From: Bacteriovoracaceae bacterium
GTDB lineage: Bacteria > Bdellovibrionota > Bacteriovoracia > Bacteriovoracales > Bacteriovoracaceae
Direction of reading: 5' to 3'
DNA length: 64,000 nt
Assembly (NCBI GenBank): GCA_016784965.1
Contig: JADHTQ010000003.1
Location: 1-64,000, forward strand
Notes under the pieces: generated by a model
What the model was told of the DNA's origin: nothing
Database searches by the model: none
Seen by the model: the letters and a program-made list of their open reading frames with translations, nothing else
Translations under genes and position numbers: made by a program
Shown here: positions 17,783 through 25,937 of the stretch, one piece after another
Numbering within the stretch: position 1 is the first letter of the stretch
Layout of the letters: the number at the start of each line of letters is the position of its first letter

Positions 17783-20628
17783 AACTATTTAAAACAGTTT
17801 TTCTAATTGTTTTTTTGATCCCATGCTTGATCTTTGCACGACAAAACTCTATCGACGTAAAAAACGTCAAGGTTACCTGTGACCTTGGAGATATCTGTAA
17901 CAAGTACATGAAAAGGTTTCAGGGATTTGCAGGTAAGCGCACAAAAAAAAGTGAGATACAATTCATTTTAAAGTTGATGCATCTTGATGAGACCATTGAG
18001 TCCTTTACACACAAATTTGTTACAAAAGAGAAGTTTACTGATTTGTATATTTCTATAGCTTTTAAAAAGATAATTAAAGAAATTACTTTTATTTCCAATA
18101 TCGACATCAACTACTCACCCATAAAAAAGATGATTCCTATGGTAGAAGGAGAGTGGTTTGATACTAATAAGCTAAAGGAGACCTATGAGGTAATTAAAGG
18201 CTTTTATAAAGATGTTGGGTATAAAAATATAGATTTAGAACATGAGGTCCTGACTGATACAGACAACATCCAATTAGTATTTCGTATTAAAGCAAGCGGG
18301 GTAGTTAAGGTAAAAGGAGTGGATATTATATACGAGGATTCCGTTCCCATTTTGAAGCTTGAAACGAAGTTTGCGAGTTTAAAGGGTAAGGTATGGGACA
18401 AATTGGCATTTAAAGTGGCCATAAATCATTTTTCCAAGGAAATATTTAATGCAGGGTTCTTTTTTTCTAAAGTAGATTTAATGCCTCCTAAGGCCTTAGA
18501 TGACACTAACATTATTCTGCGGCTCAAGGTCTTTTTTGGTCAAAAAATCAATATCTATTTAAGTGGCCATACTATTTTTTCACGGTTGGAGCTACTAGAT
18601 ACGATTAAAAAATATTTAAAAAGTGAAGCTGATAGTTTTGATCAATTAGAGATAAAAAAACTCATAGAGCGCAAATATGAGGAGGTGGGCATTTATGGTA
18701 CAACAATCAAAACCATTAAAAGGCATGGGCGATATAAAAGTAAGGTGCAGTTTAATAATTACTACCTAAAGGTTATAGAGGGGAAAAAGAGAGTAATGAA
18801 TGTACCATTATTTTCCGGAAATCGCAGTGTCCCAGATAAGGTGTTAGAAAATTCTTATTTTAAAAATGCCACTACTTTAGCAAAAAATGGTTTTATGGAT
18901 GAAAAATACCTAAAATATTTTATGGGGACCATAAAGGCCGAGTACCTCAAAAGGGGGTTTTTATTCGTTAAGGTCTCTGCTGCTAAAGAACTCTTTCAAC
19001 AAGATAAAAAGTTGTACATGATGGAGTATGACATTGAGGAGGGGCATCAGGTTTATATTAACAAATTAGCAGTAAATAACCTTCCGGAAATTTTAAAAGA
19101 CCCTGTGAAGAAGCTTTTTGTAAATAAACAAGGGCAACCTTTTAATGTTGTCAACTTACAAAATGATGTAAAAAAACTGTTACACCTTTTAAAAGAAAGA
19201 GGTCACTATTTTGTTAAGATTAAAAATTTAAAAAAACCATCTTTGGTACAATACAGCAAAGACAATTCCGGTGTAGATATCTCAATAGATCTGTCTGATA
19301 TGAAGCGAGCAATATTTGATGGTTTTACAATTTTAGGAAATGTAAAGACTGAAGACATTGTGATTAAAAGAGAAATTGGTTTACAAAAAGGAGAGTCTTT
19401 AACACCTAAAAAAGTTGCAACTCTCAAGAATAAAATAGCTTCGCTGGGCCTATTTTCTAGAGTAAGCGTTACACCACACATAATTGATAAGGAGAGCTCT
19501 CTTGGTCCCCATCAAGTTAACCTATTTATTCAAGTCAAAGAAGCAGACTCCAGAATTTTTGAAATTGCCCCTGGATATCGTACCGATATAGGGATTAAAT
19601 TGTCGGCAGCATATATTGTGGGCAATCTTAGTGGAATGAATCGTTCATTTAGTATCAAAGCGCAGACAAACCAAAGGCTAGATCTTTCCAATTTAGATCC
19701 AGAAAGACCTACTGGCAAAGACAAAGAGTTTGAATATGAATTAAACTTAAACTACATCGATCCCTATATTTTTGGTAAATCTTACTCTTTTAATACCACC
19801 TTTTCTGCCTTGCGCCGTAGATTTTATGCCTTTGACGCTAACATTTTCAAATTTTCTGCAGTTACAAATAAAGCTCTAGGAAAGTTTACTTCTGTCTCTT
19901 TAAAGTACCAATATGAGATGATTCGACAATTTAGTGCAAATGATGATCAAAATAATGGCAACTTCCGTATTGGTGGCCTAACACCTTCAATTGTTTTTGA
20001 CTTGCGCGACAATAAAATTAATCCACGCAAAGGGATGTATTTCGGGCTTAGCTTAGAGTTGGCAAATCCCTGGCTTGCTTCCATGGATAATGAGGAGCTG
20101 GAAGTTAACTTTTTAAAGTTTACATCCAAAAACCGCTTTTATATACCAATTAAAAATTGGGTGATCGCTGCGTCATTATCCATAGGCTACCAAAAAAATC
20201 TTGCAGGAAGCATGAAGTTGGACTCCGGTGAGGAGTTTGAGCACTATATCCCAAATACTAAGGTGTTTAGATTAGATGGTGTCGACCTAGTAAGAGGATT
20301 TGAAGACAGTGAGATAAATCGTCTAGATTCTGGTCTAGATATTAGTGAAACCAAGATTACCGGTAAGGCATACTTTAGCAATATTAAAATAGAGCCGCGT
20401 TATTATCTCGACGACAATACTGTTGCAGGACTATTTTTTGACGCAGGTAAGCTATATGTGGATAAGTTTAGACCTCTTTCACTTCGCACATCAGTGGGAG
20501 TTACTTATAAGGTGGTGACGCCTGTTGGCACTTTAAACTTTGATTATGGAATAAAGTTGGAACGGACTGCTGAGTCTGGTATCAAAGAGGGCTTTGGTAG
20601 ATTCCATATTTCAATTGGCTTCTTTTAA
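17779..20628 (+). CDS. tamA: Omp85 family protein (TamA/BamA-like) with a long POTRA region
   Basis: 949 residues; GTG start inside the tamB stop (4-base overlap). A signal peptide (LFKTVFLIVFLIPCLIFA) leads to about 570 residues of POTRA-like repeats, visible as repeated phrases such as GYKNIDLEHEV, YEEVGIYGTTIKTI, KERGHYFVKIKNL and LGLFSRVSVTPHI. The C-terminal 16-strand barrel holds NPRKGMYFGLSLELA and VDLVRGFEDSEIN (the conserved RGF of the Omp85 substrate loop) and ends in Phe-Phe. TamA from E. coli has about 577 residues and three POTRA domains; this one is longer than E. coli BamA, so BamA paralogy is possible. Adjacency to tamB favours a TAM-like role. Confidence 0.85.
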   Translation: MKLFKTVFLIVFLIPCLIFARQNSIDVKNVKVTCDLGDICNKYMKRFQGFAGKRTKKSEIQFILKLMHLDETIESFTHKFVTKEKFTDLYISIAFKKIIKEITFISNIDINYSPIKKMIPMVEGEWFDTNKLKETYEVIKGFYKDVGYKNIDLEHEVLTDTDNIQLVFRIKASGVVKVKGVDIIYEDSVPILKLETKFASLKGKVWDKLAFKVAINHFSKEIFNAGFFFSKVDLMPPKALDDTNIILRLKVFFGQKINIYLSGHTIFSRLELLDTIKKYLKSEADSFDQLEIKKLIERKYEEVGIYGTTIKTIKRHGRYKSKVQFNNYYLKVIEGKKRVMNVPLFSGNRSVPDKVLENSYFKNATTLAKNGFMDEKYLKYFMGTIKAEYLKRGFLFVKVSAAKELFQQDKKLYMMEYDIEEGHQVYINKLAVNNLPEILKDPVKKLFVNKQGQPFNVVNLQNDVKKLLHLLKERGHYFVKIKNLKKPSLVQYSKDNSGVDISIDLSDMKRAIFDGFTILGNVKTEDIVIKREIGLQKGESLTPKKVATLKNKIASLGLFSRVSVTPHIIDKESSLGPHQVNLFIQVKEADSRIFEIAPGYRTDIGIKLSAAYIVGNLSGMNRSFSIKAQTNQRLDLSNLDPERPTGKDKEFEYELNLNYIDPYIFGKSYSFNTTFSALRRRFYAFDANIFKFSAVTNKALGKFTSVSLKYQYEMIRQFSANDDQNNGNFRIGGLTPSIVFDLRDNKINPRKGMYFGLSLELANPWLASMDNEELEVNFLKFTSKNRFYIPIKNWVIAASLSIGYQKNLAGSMKLDSGEEFEHYIPNTKVFRLDGVDLVRGFEDSEINRLDSGLDISETKITGKAYFSNIKIEPRYYLDDNTVAGLFFDAGKLYVDKFRPLSLRTSVGVTYKVVTPVGTLNFDYGIKLERTAESGIKEGFGRFHISIGFF

Positions 20629-20629
20629 G

Positions 20630-20685
20630 CAATTAAGAACTTGACTAGTAGTGCGCTTGTCCTATATAAGATTCCAATTAAGAAC
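20630..20685 (+). repeat. 11-base direct repeat flanking the rplM promoter
   Basis: CAATTAAGAAC is found at 20630-20640, directly before the -35 box, and at 20675-20685, just after the -10 box. The spacing is 45 bases. Its placement on both sides of the promoter suggests a regulator site, but no family is recognised. Confidence 0.45.
20641..20668 (+). promoter_or_regulatory. Sigma-70-type promoter of rplM-rpsI
   Basis: TTGACT at 20641-20646 and TATATA at 20663-20668 with a 16-base spacer (or TATAAG at 20665 with 18). Transcription would start about 65 bases before rplM, leaving a leader in which ribosomal-protein feedback could act. Confidence 0.6.
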
Positions 20686-20740
20686 CGATGTGTTCGTTAT
20701 AATTATGTAAATAAAATTTATTTCTTCATAGGGTTATGAT

Positions 20741-21181
20741 ATGTATGCTCAAAGAACGTTTGTGTTGAAGCCAGCTAATGCTAATAAAAAATGGCACTTA
20801 ATAGATGCTGAAAATCAGGTCGTGGGCCGTTTGGCAACTGTAATTGCAGATCTAGTCAGGGGTAAAAGTAGCCCTCAGTATACACCTCACACCGACTCTG
20901 GTGATTTTGTAGTTGTAATCAATGCTGATAAAGTTAAATTTACAGGCAATAAGTGGGATAACAAGAAGTATTACTCGCATTCAAGGCATGTTGGGAGCTT
21001 AAAGACCAAAACAGCAAAAGAGCTACTTGTAAAAAAGCCTACTATGATCCTTATGCATGCAGTTCAAGGGATGCTTCCAAAAAGTTCACTGGGAAGACAA
21101 CAGTTAACAAAAGTGAAGGTTTTTGCTGGTGCTGATCATACGCACGAGGCACAAAAACCAGAAGTATTTAAATTGGATTAA
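20741..21181 (+). CDS. rplM: 50S ribosomal protein L13
   Basis: 146 residues, standard. Conserved L13 segments are visible: WHLIDAENQVVGRLATVIADLVRGK, FVVVINADKVKFTGNKW, and AVQGMLPKSSLGRQQLTKVKVFAGADHTHEAQKPE. Part of the large subunit, assembled early on 23S rRNA. The rplM-rpsI pair is the near-universal bacterial order; rpsI begins 25 bases after this stop. Confidence 0.98.
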   Translation: MYAQRTFVLKPANANKKWHLIDAENQVVGRLATVIADLVRGKSSPQYTPHTDSGDFVVVINADKVKFTGNKWDNKKYYSHSRHVGSLKTKTAKELLVKKPTMILMHAVQGMLPKSSLGRQQLTKVKVFAGADHTHEAQKPEVFKLD

Positions 21182-21206
21182 TTAAAAAATATAAAGGATA
21201 GTGATA

Positions 21207-21611
21207 ATGGCTAGCAATGCAAAAGTATACGAAGTGCACACTGTGGGTAGGAGAAAGAGTTCGATCGCAAGAGTGTATTTTGCGGAAGGCACCGGAAAAA
21301 TAGTTGTTAACAAAAGAGACATGAGGGAGTACTTCACAAAAGCAACTTCTCAATATATCGTAAATCAGCCACTTAACTTATTAAAAGTTAGTGATAAATA
21401 TGACATTACAGTAAACGTTAAAGGTGGCGGTATTACAGGTCAAGCAGGAGCAATCAGATTGGGCATTGCGCGTGCGTTAGTAGAGTTAGATCCAACAATT
21501 CGTGGTGAGTTAAAAAAATCCGGTTTCTTAACCCGGGATGCTAGAAAAGTTGAAAGGAAGAAGTACGGTCTTGCTGGTGCAAGAAAGAGCTTCCAGTTTT
21601 CTAAGCGTTAA
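21207..21611 (+). CDS. rpsI: 30S ribosomal protein S9
   Basis: 134 residues from ATG 21207. AAGGA at 21194-21198 is eight bases from this ATG but only two from the in-frame GTG at 21201, so the ATG is preferred. The S9 signatures [37 protein letters not shown] and the terminal [18 protein letters not shown] are all present; the basic tail reaches the ribosomal P-site tRNA. No clear terminator follows. Confidence 0.97.
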   Translation: MASNAKVYEVHTVGRRKSSIARVYFAEGTGKIVVNKRDMREYFTKATSQYIVNQPLNLLKVSDKYDITVNVKGGGITGQAGAIRLGIARALVELDPTIRGELKKSGFLTRDARKVERKKYGLAGARKSFQFSKR

Positions 21612-21728
21612 TATTTCGTCTATATACTGTATTTCATTTATTGAGCGCATTAAAGTAATTCATAGCTTTATCATTATGATTTAGGTAAAGTACCTTCTAT
21701 TAATTTTAATCATAATTTAGGGAGTAAA

Positions 21729-22856
21729 ATGATGAGAGTATTGTGGCCGGTTTTTCTTTTTTGTGCTTTGTTTTGGAACTTTTCTATCACTGGGGCGTTG
21801 GCGAACGATGCGTTTGTTTTTCCGAAGGGGGTGTTTCGATTTACGCTTAATACTTCGCTTGTGAATATGGATAAAAAGTATGATGGTAGTAGAGAAAAAG
21901 TTAAACTAGGCAAGGCATTGGATGATGGCGTTACACAAGCTGGTATAACGACTGATCCAAAAGTTTTTCCAGAGGTTGATATCTTTAGAGAAGACTTTGC
22001 TGTTGAGTATGGTTTAACAGATAAAGTATCTCTTTTATTTCAACTGCCCATATACTTTTCGGTTTCAAAAGAAATGAATCCAGATGCAAACATGACTGCT
22101 GGATTAAACACTATTAATGCCGCCAATACAAAAGGTAGTATTCCCTATTATTTAAATAATCAAGCAAAAGATGGAGAAAGTGCAGCGCTTTTGGGTGATA
22201 TTTTACTAGGTGCCAAATGGCAAATATTTAATACAGGAGGAAAACCTCTTGCTAAAAAACCATTTTCGTACAGAGGGGCACTCGCTATGGGGTTAGCGCT
22301 ACCTACTGGGACGCTTGCTGATCCAGAAACTTCAAACATAGGCACTACTAAGTCTGGAGCTGATACTTTTATTTTAGGACTTAGATCGTATTGGGACTTT
22401 CAAGTTACAAGTTATTTTTATATCAATTTCTATACTGAGCATGAGTATCGCTTTGAAGGTGATTATAAAACAGTAAACGCGACCTCTGTCTCAACCTATG
22501 CTGTACGGGAGATTAAGTATAAACCTGGTATGTATCATTACTTGGAGTTGGATTTTACCTTAACACCTGAGCTGTGGTCTTCGGATTTTATTAGTTTGTC
22601 AGGTCTTCAGTTAATTGGAGAGTTTACTGGCGAGGGAGAGTACTCCGATCCAGGTATAGGGCTGGATGTACCGACTGTAAAAACAGAAGCAGCTTCTCGC
22701 ATCCTCCACGTAAAACCATATCTTGGCTGTACCTTCAAAGGTGGACCATTTCCAATGAGTCTTCAAGTGGGCTACTCTATTCCAGTGGGAGGCAAAAACG
22801 CAACTGCAACAAATATTGTAGAACTTAAATATAAAGCATATTTCAAATTTTGGTAG
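21729..22856 (+). CDS. Secreted outer-membrane-barrel-like protein
   Basis: 375 residues with a signal peptide (VLWPVFLFCALFWNFSITGALA, cleavage before ND). The body alternates polar and hydrophobic residues, for example DKVSLLFQLPIYFSVSKE and YRGALAMGLALPTGTLADPETSN, and ends VELKYKAYFKFW with an aromatic terminus as outer-membrane barrels do. This style is common to MetA-pathway/transporter-like porins, but I cannot assign a substrate. Two consecutive ATGs (21729 and 21732) follow GGAG; the second has the better spacing. Convergent with the next gene. Confidence 0.75.
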   Translation: MMRVLWPVFLFCALFWNFSITGALANDAFVFPKGVFRFTLNTSLVNMDKKYDGSREKVKLGKALDDGVTQAGITTDPKVFPEVDIFREDFAVEYGLTDKVSLLFQLPIYFSVSKEMNPDANMTAGLNTINAANTKGSIPYYLNNQAKDGESAALLGDILLGAKWQIFNTGGKPLAKKPFSYRGALAMGLALPTGTLADPETSNIGTTKSGADTFILGLRSYWDFQVTSYFYINFYTEHEYRFEGDYKTVNATSVSTYAVREIKYKPGMYHYLELDFTLTPELWSSDFISLSGLQLIGEFTGEGEYSDPGIGLDVPTVKTEAASRILHVKPYLGCTFKGGPFPMSLQVGYSIPVGGKNATATNIVELKYKAYFKFW

Positions 22857-22859
22857 TAA

Positions 22860-22880
22860 ACATTGCCAGAAAGGCAGTGT
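22860..22880. terminator. Hairpin between convergent genes
   Basis: ACATTGCC (22860-22867) pairs with GGCAGTGT (22873-22880) with one wobble and an AGAAA loop. No long U tract follows in either direction, so it is a weak, possibly two-way terminator between the barrel protein gene and the secreted paralog. Confidence 0.45.
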
Positions 22881-22884
22881 CATA

Positions 22885-24720
22885 TCAGACAGAATCGTAT
22901 AAAAAATTAACTAAGGTGTCTCTGATCTCATCGGAGATGCCTTCTCCACTTACTATTAATTGTGCTCGTCCATCTTCAACATGAACATAAAAAACAGCTT
23001 CAATATCTTTTTGCCACTCAGGACCCCATAAATTCATAGCTTTCATCTCAATCTTCTTAGAAACATCTTCACCTTTTTCAGCATCAGTTTTGATTAATCC
23101 ACTTGCAGTTCTTATACGGCCCCCAAGTTTTTTTGATGCAATTGCATCGGTAAAGAGTTGAATGTCATCTGTACTAGTAGTATCAAAAAAGTAAATAAAA
23201 ACATCATCACCTGATCTTATATAAAAAGAATTTTTGTCTTCCCCGGGGGGGATAAAGCTATGTACATAGTGGCTTAAGTTATCCCCATAAGCTTCTTGTA
23301 ATGAGGCAAGCACACCATCAATGGAATTATCCATTTCTGAAGTGGCAATTTTTTCTGCCTTCATTGAGGCCATGTGTATGGCCTTGGCCTTTGCAAGTGG
23401 AGAAGAGGCAGCTTGAATTGATTTTTGTGCCTTTACTAGTTCTTGGGCAATAATCCGAACATTTAGGGCCCCTGCCATTTTAACATCAACTGCAAAGTGG
23501 ATAAAGTCTCCACTTGGAGCAGAAGGCATCCCCTCGGCCTTTAAAATTGATAATAAAAGTGCATCCAGCTTGTCATACAAAGTGATCATAAGTTTAACTT
23601 GCTCTGTAGTTAACTGCTGCGGTCCCGTTAGTTGATAAGCATCATTCATCGCCTTAGTAACTAGGGCAATTCTATCTTCTGGTGATCCCGTAGTTTGCAC
23701 CTTTCTAATAACATGGGCGCAACCCTCTGAAATTGTCCACTCCTGTGCTCCATCTATCTTTTTAAATACCCCGCGCTGTTTATGAATTGAGCTTAAGCTT
23801 TTTAAAACTGATAGTCTGGCATTATAGTAATCATCGTAATCTTGGGCCCAATTCTCAATGGTCTTTGTGAGCATTTGAGTACGATCTTGAGATATTCGTC
23901 GATCAGTTGTATTCTGTCTTCTAGAGATACTTGCTTGATGCTGTGTTTTTCTCGGTTCAGGAACTGTTCTTTGAGTTGAACCTGATCTTTTTGAAAGTCG
24001 CTCAAGTAATTGACGTTCAAAAAAACCAAACTGCTTGGTTTCATATGATACCACTGTATGCCAATTAGCTGGAGTTGCTACAAGAGTCTTGGACCACTTC
24101 TTTTTTAGTGTTTTTAAAACTGTTGGCATTGAAGTATAAAGCTCTTGTTCAAATGTTTTAGCTGAGTTTGAGAGTGCCACATCAAGGATCTCTTGCATGT
24201 CGCTGCCAGAAATAAGTCCTTCAATTGATCGATAGTTTTTAAAATTGGCAACAGTATCTTTTGACTCTAAAAGCTTTGCTAACTCTTCAACAAAGAGCTG
24301 TTGACGTCTGTTGTTAAATGCATCAATTAGCTCTTTATCAAAGACCTTATTGTTCATTAATCTTTGAAAGCGATTATCCATCTTCCATGCTGTTTGGGTA
24401 TTACTATAACTAGTTCCTTTGCCGCTGTTATGCTTTATATTTGCAATGTAGCTTTTAATTTTATCTTTTGTGCTTATACCGGAGCTATTAAAGGAGGTTT
24501 TGTACTGCCTTATATAATTTGACACTTCGCTTGTTGCTTGTTTATTACTTCTTAAGATGTCAGTAACTTTTATTGCACTTTGGGTCTGAAGGCCTTTTAA
24601 GACTGCAGTTGCAGCAATGTCACAAACGCTTTGTGCTTTTACATCTTGAATTGACCAGGAAAGGAGGGAAAAACTGAAAACTATTAAGATTAAAATTGCT
24701 TTTACATTACTACTTCGCAT
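22885..24720 (-). CDS. Large secreted protein, paralog A of a flanking pair
   Basis: 611 residues from ATG 24720, chosen because GGAG lies eight bases upstream and the signal peptide (AILILIVFSFSLLSWSIQDVKA) begins there; upstream in-frame starts fall in the promoter. The mature protein begins QSVCDIAATA, with a Cys conserved in paralog B, and has a second shared Cys in SEGCAHVIRKVQTTG. Other conserved blocks are MNNKVFDKELIDAFNNRRQQ, QFGFFERQLLERLSKR, KAEGMPSAPSGDFIHFAVD and ASGLIKTDAEKGED. A Gln/Arg-rich linker (about 255-290) separates two halves. I recognise no known domain. The protein should be periplasmic or exported. Confidence 0.8.
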   Translation of the reverse strand: MRSSNVKAILILIVFSFSLLSWSIQDVKAQSVCDIAATAVLKGLQTQSAIKVTDILRSNKQATSEVSNYIRQYKTSFNSSGISTKDKIKSYIANIKHNSGKGTSYSNTQTAWKMDNRFQRLMNNKVFDKELIDAFNNRRQQLFVEELAKLLESKDTVANFKNYRSIEGLISGSDMQEILDVALSNSAKTFEQELYTSMPTVLKTLKKKWSKTLVATPANWHTVVSYETKQFGFFERQLLERLSKRSGSTQRTVPEPRKTQHQASISRRQNTTDRRISQDRTQMLTKTIENWAQDYDDYYNARLSVLKSLSSIHKQRGVFKKIDGAQEWTISEGCAHVIRKVQTTGSPEDRIALVTKAMNDAYQLTGPQQLTTEQVKLMITLYDKLDALLLSILKAEGMPSAPSGDFIHFAVDVKMAGALNVRIIAQELVKAQKSIQAASSPLAKAKAIHMASMKAEKIATSEMDNSIDGVLASLQEAYGDNLSHYVHSFIPPGEDKNSFYIRSGDDVFIYFFDTTSTDDIQLFTDAIASKKLGGRIRTASGLIKTDAEKGEDVSKKIEMKAMNLWGPEWQKDIEAVFYVHVEDGRAQLIVSGEGISDEIRDTLVNFLYDSV

Positions 24721-24763
24721 TACTCTAACTCCACTCATTACGTTCAACAATGTAACGCACGGT

Positions 24764-24791
24764 ATCATATTGTGGAGACTTTGTAAAGCAA
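24764..24791 (-). promoter_or_regulatory. Promoter of secreted paralog A
   Basis: On the - strand TTGCTT (24786-24791) and TATGAT (24764-24769) are 16 bases apart. The same boxes and spacing, with the flanking TTTGCTTTACAAAG block, occur upstream of paralog B, which supports a real and co-regulated promoter. Confidence 0.65.
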
Positions 24792-24854
24792 AAGTTGAGA
24801 AAACTTAATCTTTCCTCGACAGTTTCTGCACAATTAAATTTGTGATCGAAAAAA

Positions 24855-24886
24855 TGAAAGAATAGTGAAAGAATAGTGAAAGAATG
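24855..24886 (+). repeat. Three tandem 11-base repeats before the fic gene
   Basis: TGAAAGAATAG is repeated at 24855-24865 and 24866-24876, with a third partial copy TGAAAGAATG at 24877-24886. The copies occupy the -35 region of the predicted fic promoter, and the 11-base period is close to one helical turn. Confidence 0.6.
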
Positions 24887-24898
24887 TTATAATAACAT
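24884..24898 (+). promoter_or_regulatory. Palindrome overlapping the fic -10 box and start
   Basis: ATGTTAT-A-ATAACAT is a perfect 7+1+7 inverted repeat. It contains TATAAT at 24888-24893, a consensus -10 box, and ends one base before the fic ATG at 24900. A bound dimer would block transcription start. The C-terminal winged-helix of the Fic protein is a candidate to bind it. Confidence 0.55.
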
Positions 24899-24899
24899 T

Positions 24900-25937
24900 A
24901 TGGCCAATTTATTTGATTATAATGAAAAAATTATATCTTTATTACAACTGATTTCACAAATGGAAGGAGAGCTTCAAGGATTAACGCGATCATTTAGTGA
25001 TGAGGATAACATATCATCTCAAGCTGCAATAGAAGCAGTTCACTATTCAACTAAAATTGAAGGAAACCCCTTGACCCTAAAACAGGTTACATCAGCTCTT
25101 TTAGAAAACAATGTTAAAAATAGAAATAAAAGAAGTGTAAGGGAGATAATTAATTACTCAAAGGCCAGATCTAGAATTATTGAAAAATCAAAAACTGAAC
25201 AAATTTTATCAAACAAATTTATTTTAGAGCTACACAATATACTGTTAATAGGTATAGTAAGAGGAAATTTAAAGGGACATTATCGAGCGGCCCAAAATGT
25301 CATCAAAGATTCTAAAACAAATGAAATTGTTTATCTTCCGCCAGAGTGGAGGGATGTAAAAAAACTAATGAAGGAATTAATATCATGGACCAACTCTTCT
25401 TTATTAAATAATGTGAGCCCCTTGATTGTTTCAGCTATTTTTCATTATCAATTTGTTACTATACATCCATTTATGGACGGAAATGGGAGACTCGCAAGGC
25501 TTCTTTCAAACTACATAATTTTGTCAAATGGTTATAATGTAATATCTTATTCTGCTCTTGAAAAGCAGCATGAATTGAGAAGAAATAGGTATTACTCCTC
25601 TCTAAGAAAAGTTCAGGCAGAAACATTTTATGAAATTGACATAGATAATAATTTAACTTCCTGGCTGGAGTATTGGCTCAACTGTTTAAGTAATACATAT
25701 AAAGAAGCTATTTCAAAAGTAAGGTTATTGCACAAGACTGAAGGAGGTGACTTACCAGAAAGGTTAAAATTGGCAATTGGTTTTTTTAAAAAACATAATA
25801 AATTACGGGCCATTGAATATGAATCAATAATGGGTGTTGCCAGAACCCAGGCAGTATCAGATTTAAAAAAACTAGTTGAGCTTGGATATATAAAAAAGAT
25901 TGGAGGAGGGCGTTCAACTGTTTATCAAAAATTATAA
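24900..25937 (+). CDS. Fic domain protein with inhibitory helix and C-terminal winged helix
   Basis: 345 residues from ATG 24900; an in-frame GTG at 24876 lies in the tandem repeats. The Fic core motif HPFMDGNGRLAR (about 189-200) is intact, with the catalytic His. An N-terminal (S/T)xxxE(G/N) motif, S50-TKI-E54-G55, is the autoinhibitory helix of class II Fic proteins. The C-terminus (about 300-345, ARTQAVSDLKKLVELGYIKKIGGGRSTVY) is a winged-helix DNA-binding domain. Fic enzymes usually transfer AMP to hydroxyl groups of target proteins; the target here is unknown. The stop codon directly abuts the stop of the opposite-strand paralog B (TTA-TAA). Confidence 0.92.
   Translation: MANLFDYNEKIISLLQLISQMEGELQGLTRSFSDEDNISSQAAIEAVHYSTKIEGNPLTLKQVTSALLENNVKNRNKRSVREIINYSKARSRIIEKSKTEQILSNKFILELHNILLIGIVRGNLKGHYRAAQNVIKDSKTNEIVYLPPEWRDVKKLMKELISWTNSSLLNNVSPLIVSAIFHYQFVTIHPFMDGNGRLARLLSNYIILSNGYNVISYSALEKQHELRRNRYYSSLRKVQAETFYEIDIDNNLTSWLEYWLNCLSNTYKEAISKVRLLHKTEGGDLPERLKLAIGFFKKHNKLRAIEYESIMGVARTQAVSDLKKLVELGYIKKIGGGRSTVYQKL

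Noticed and set aside
24855-24886. Tandem repeats as a possible CRISPR array
   Set aside because: Repeats are 11 bases, directly adjacent with no spacers, and no cas gene is present.
24876-25937. fic as one half of a Fic toxin-antitoxin pair
   Set aside because: The inhibitory motif is inside the same protein (class II), and no small antitoxin gene lies next to it.
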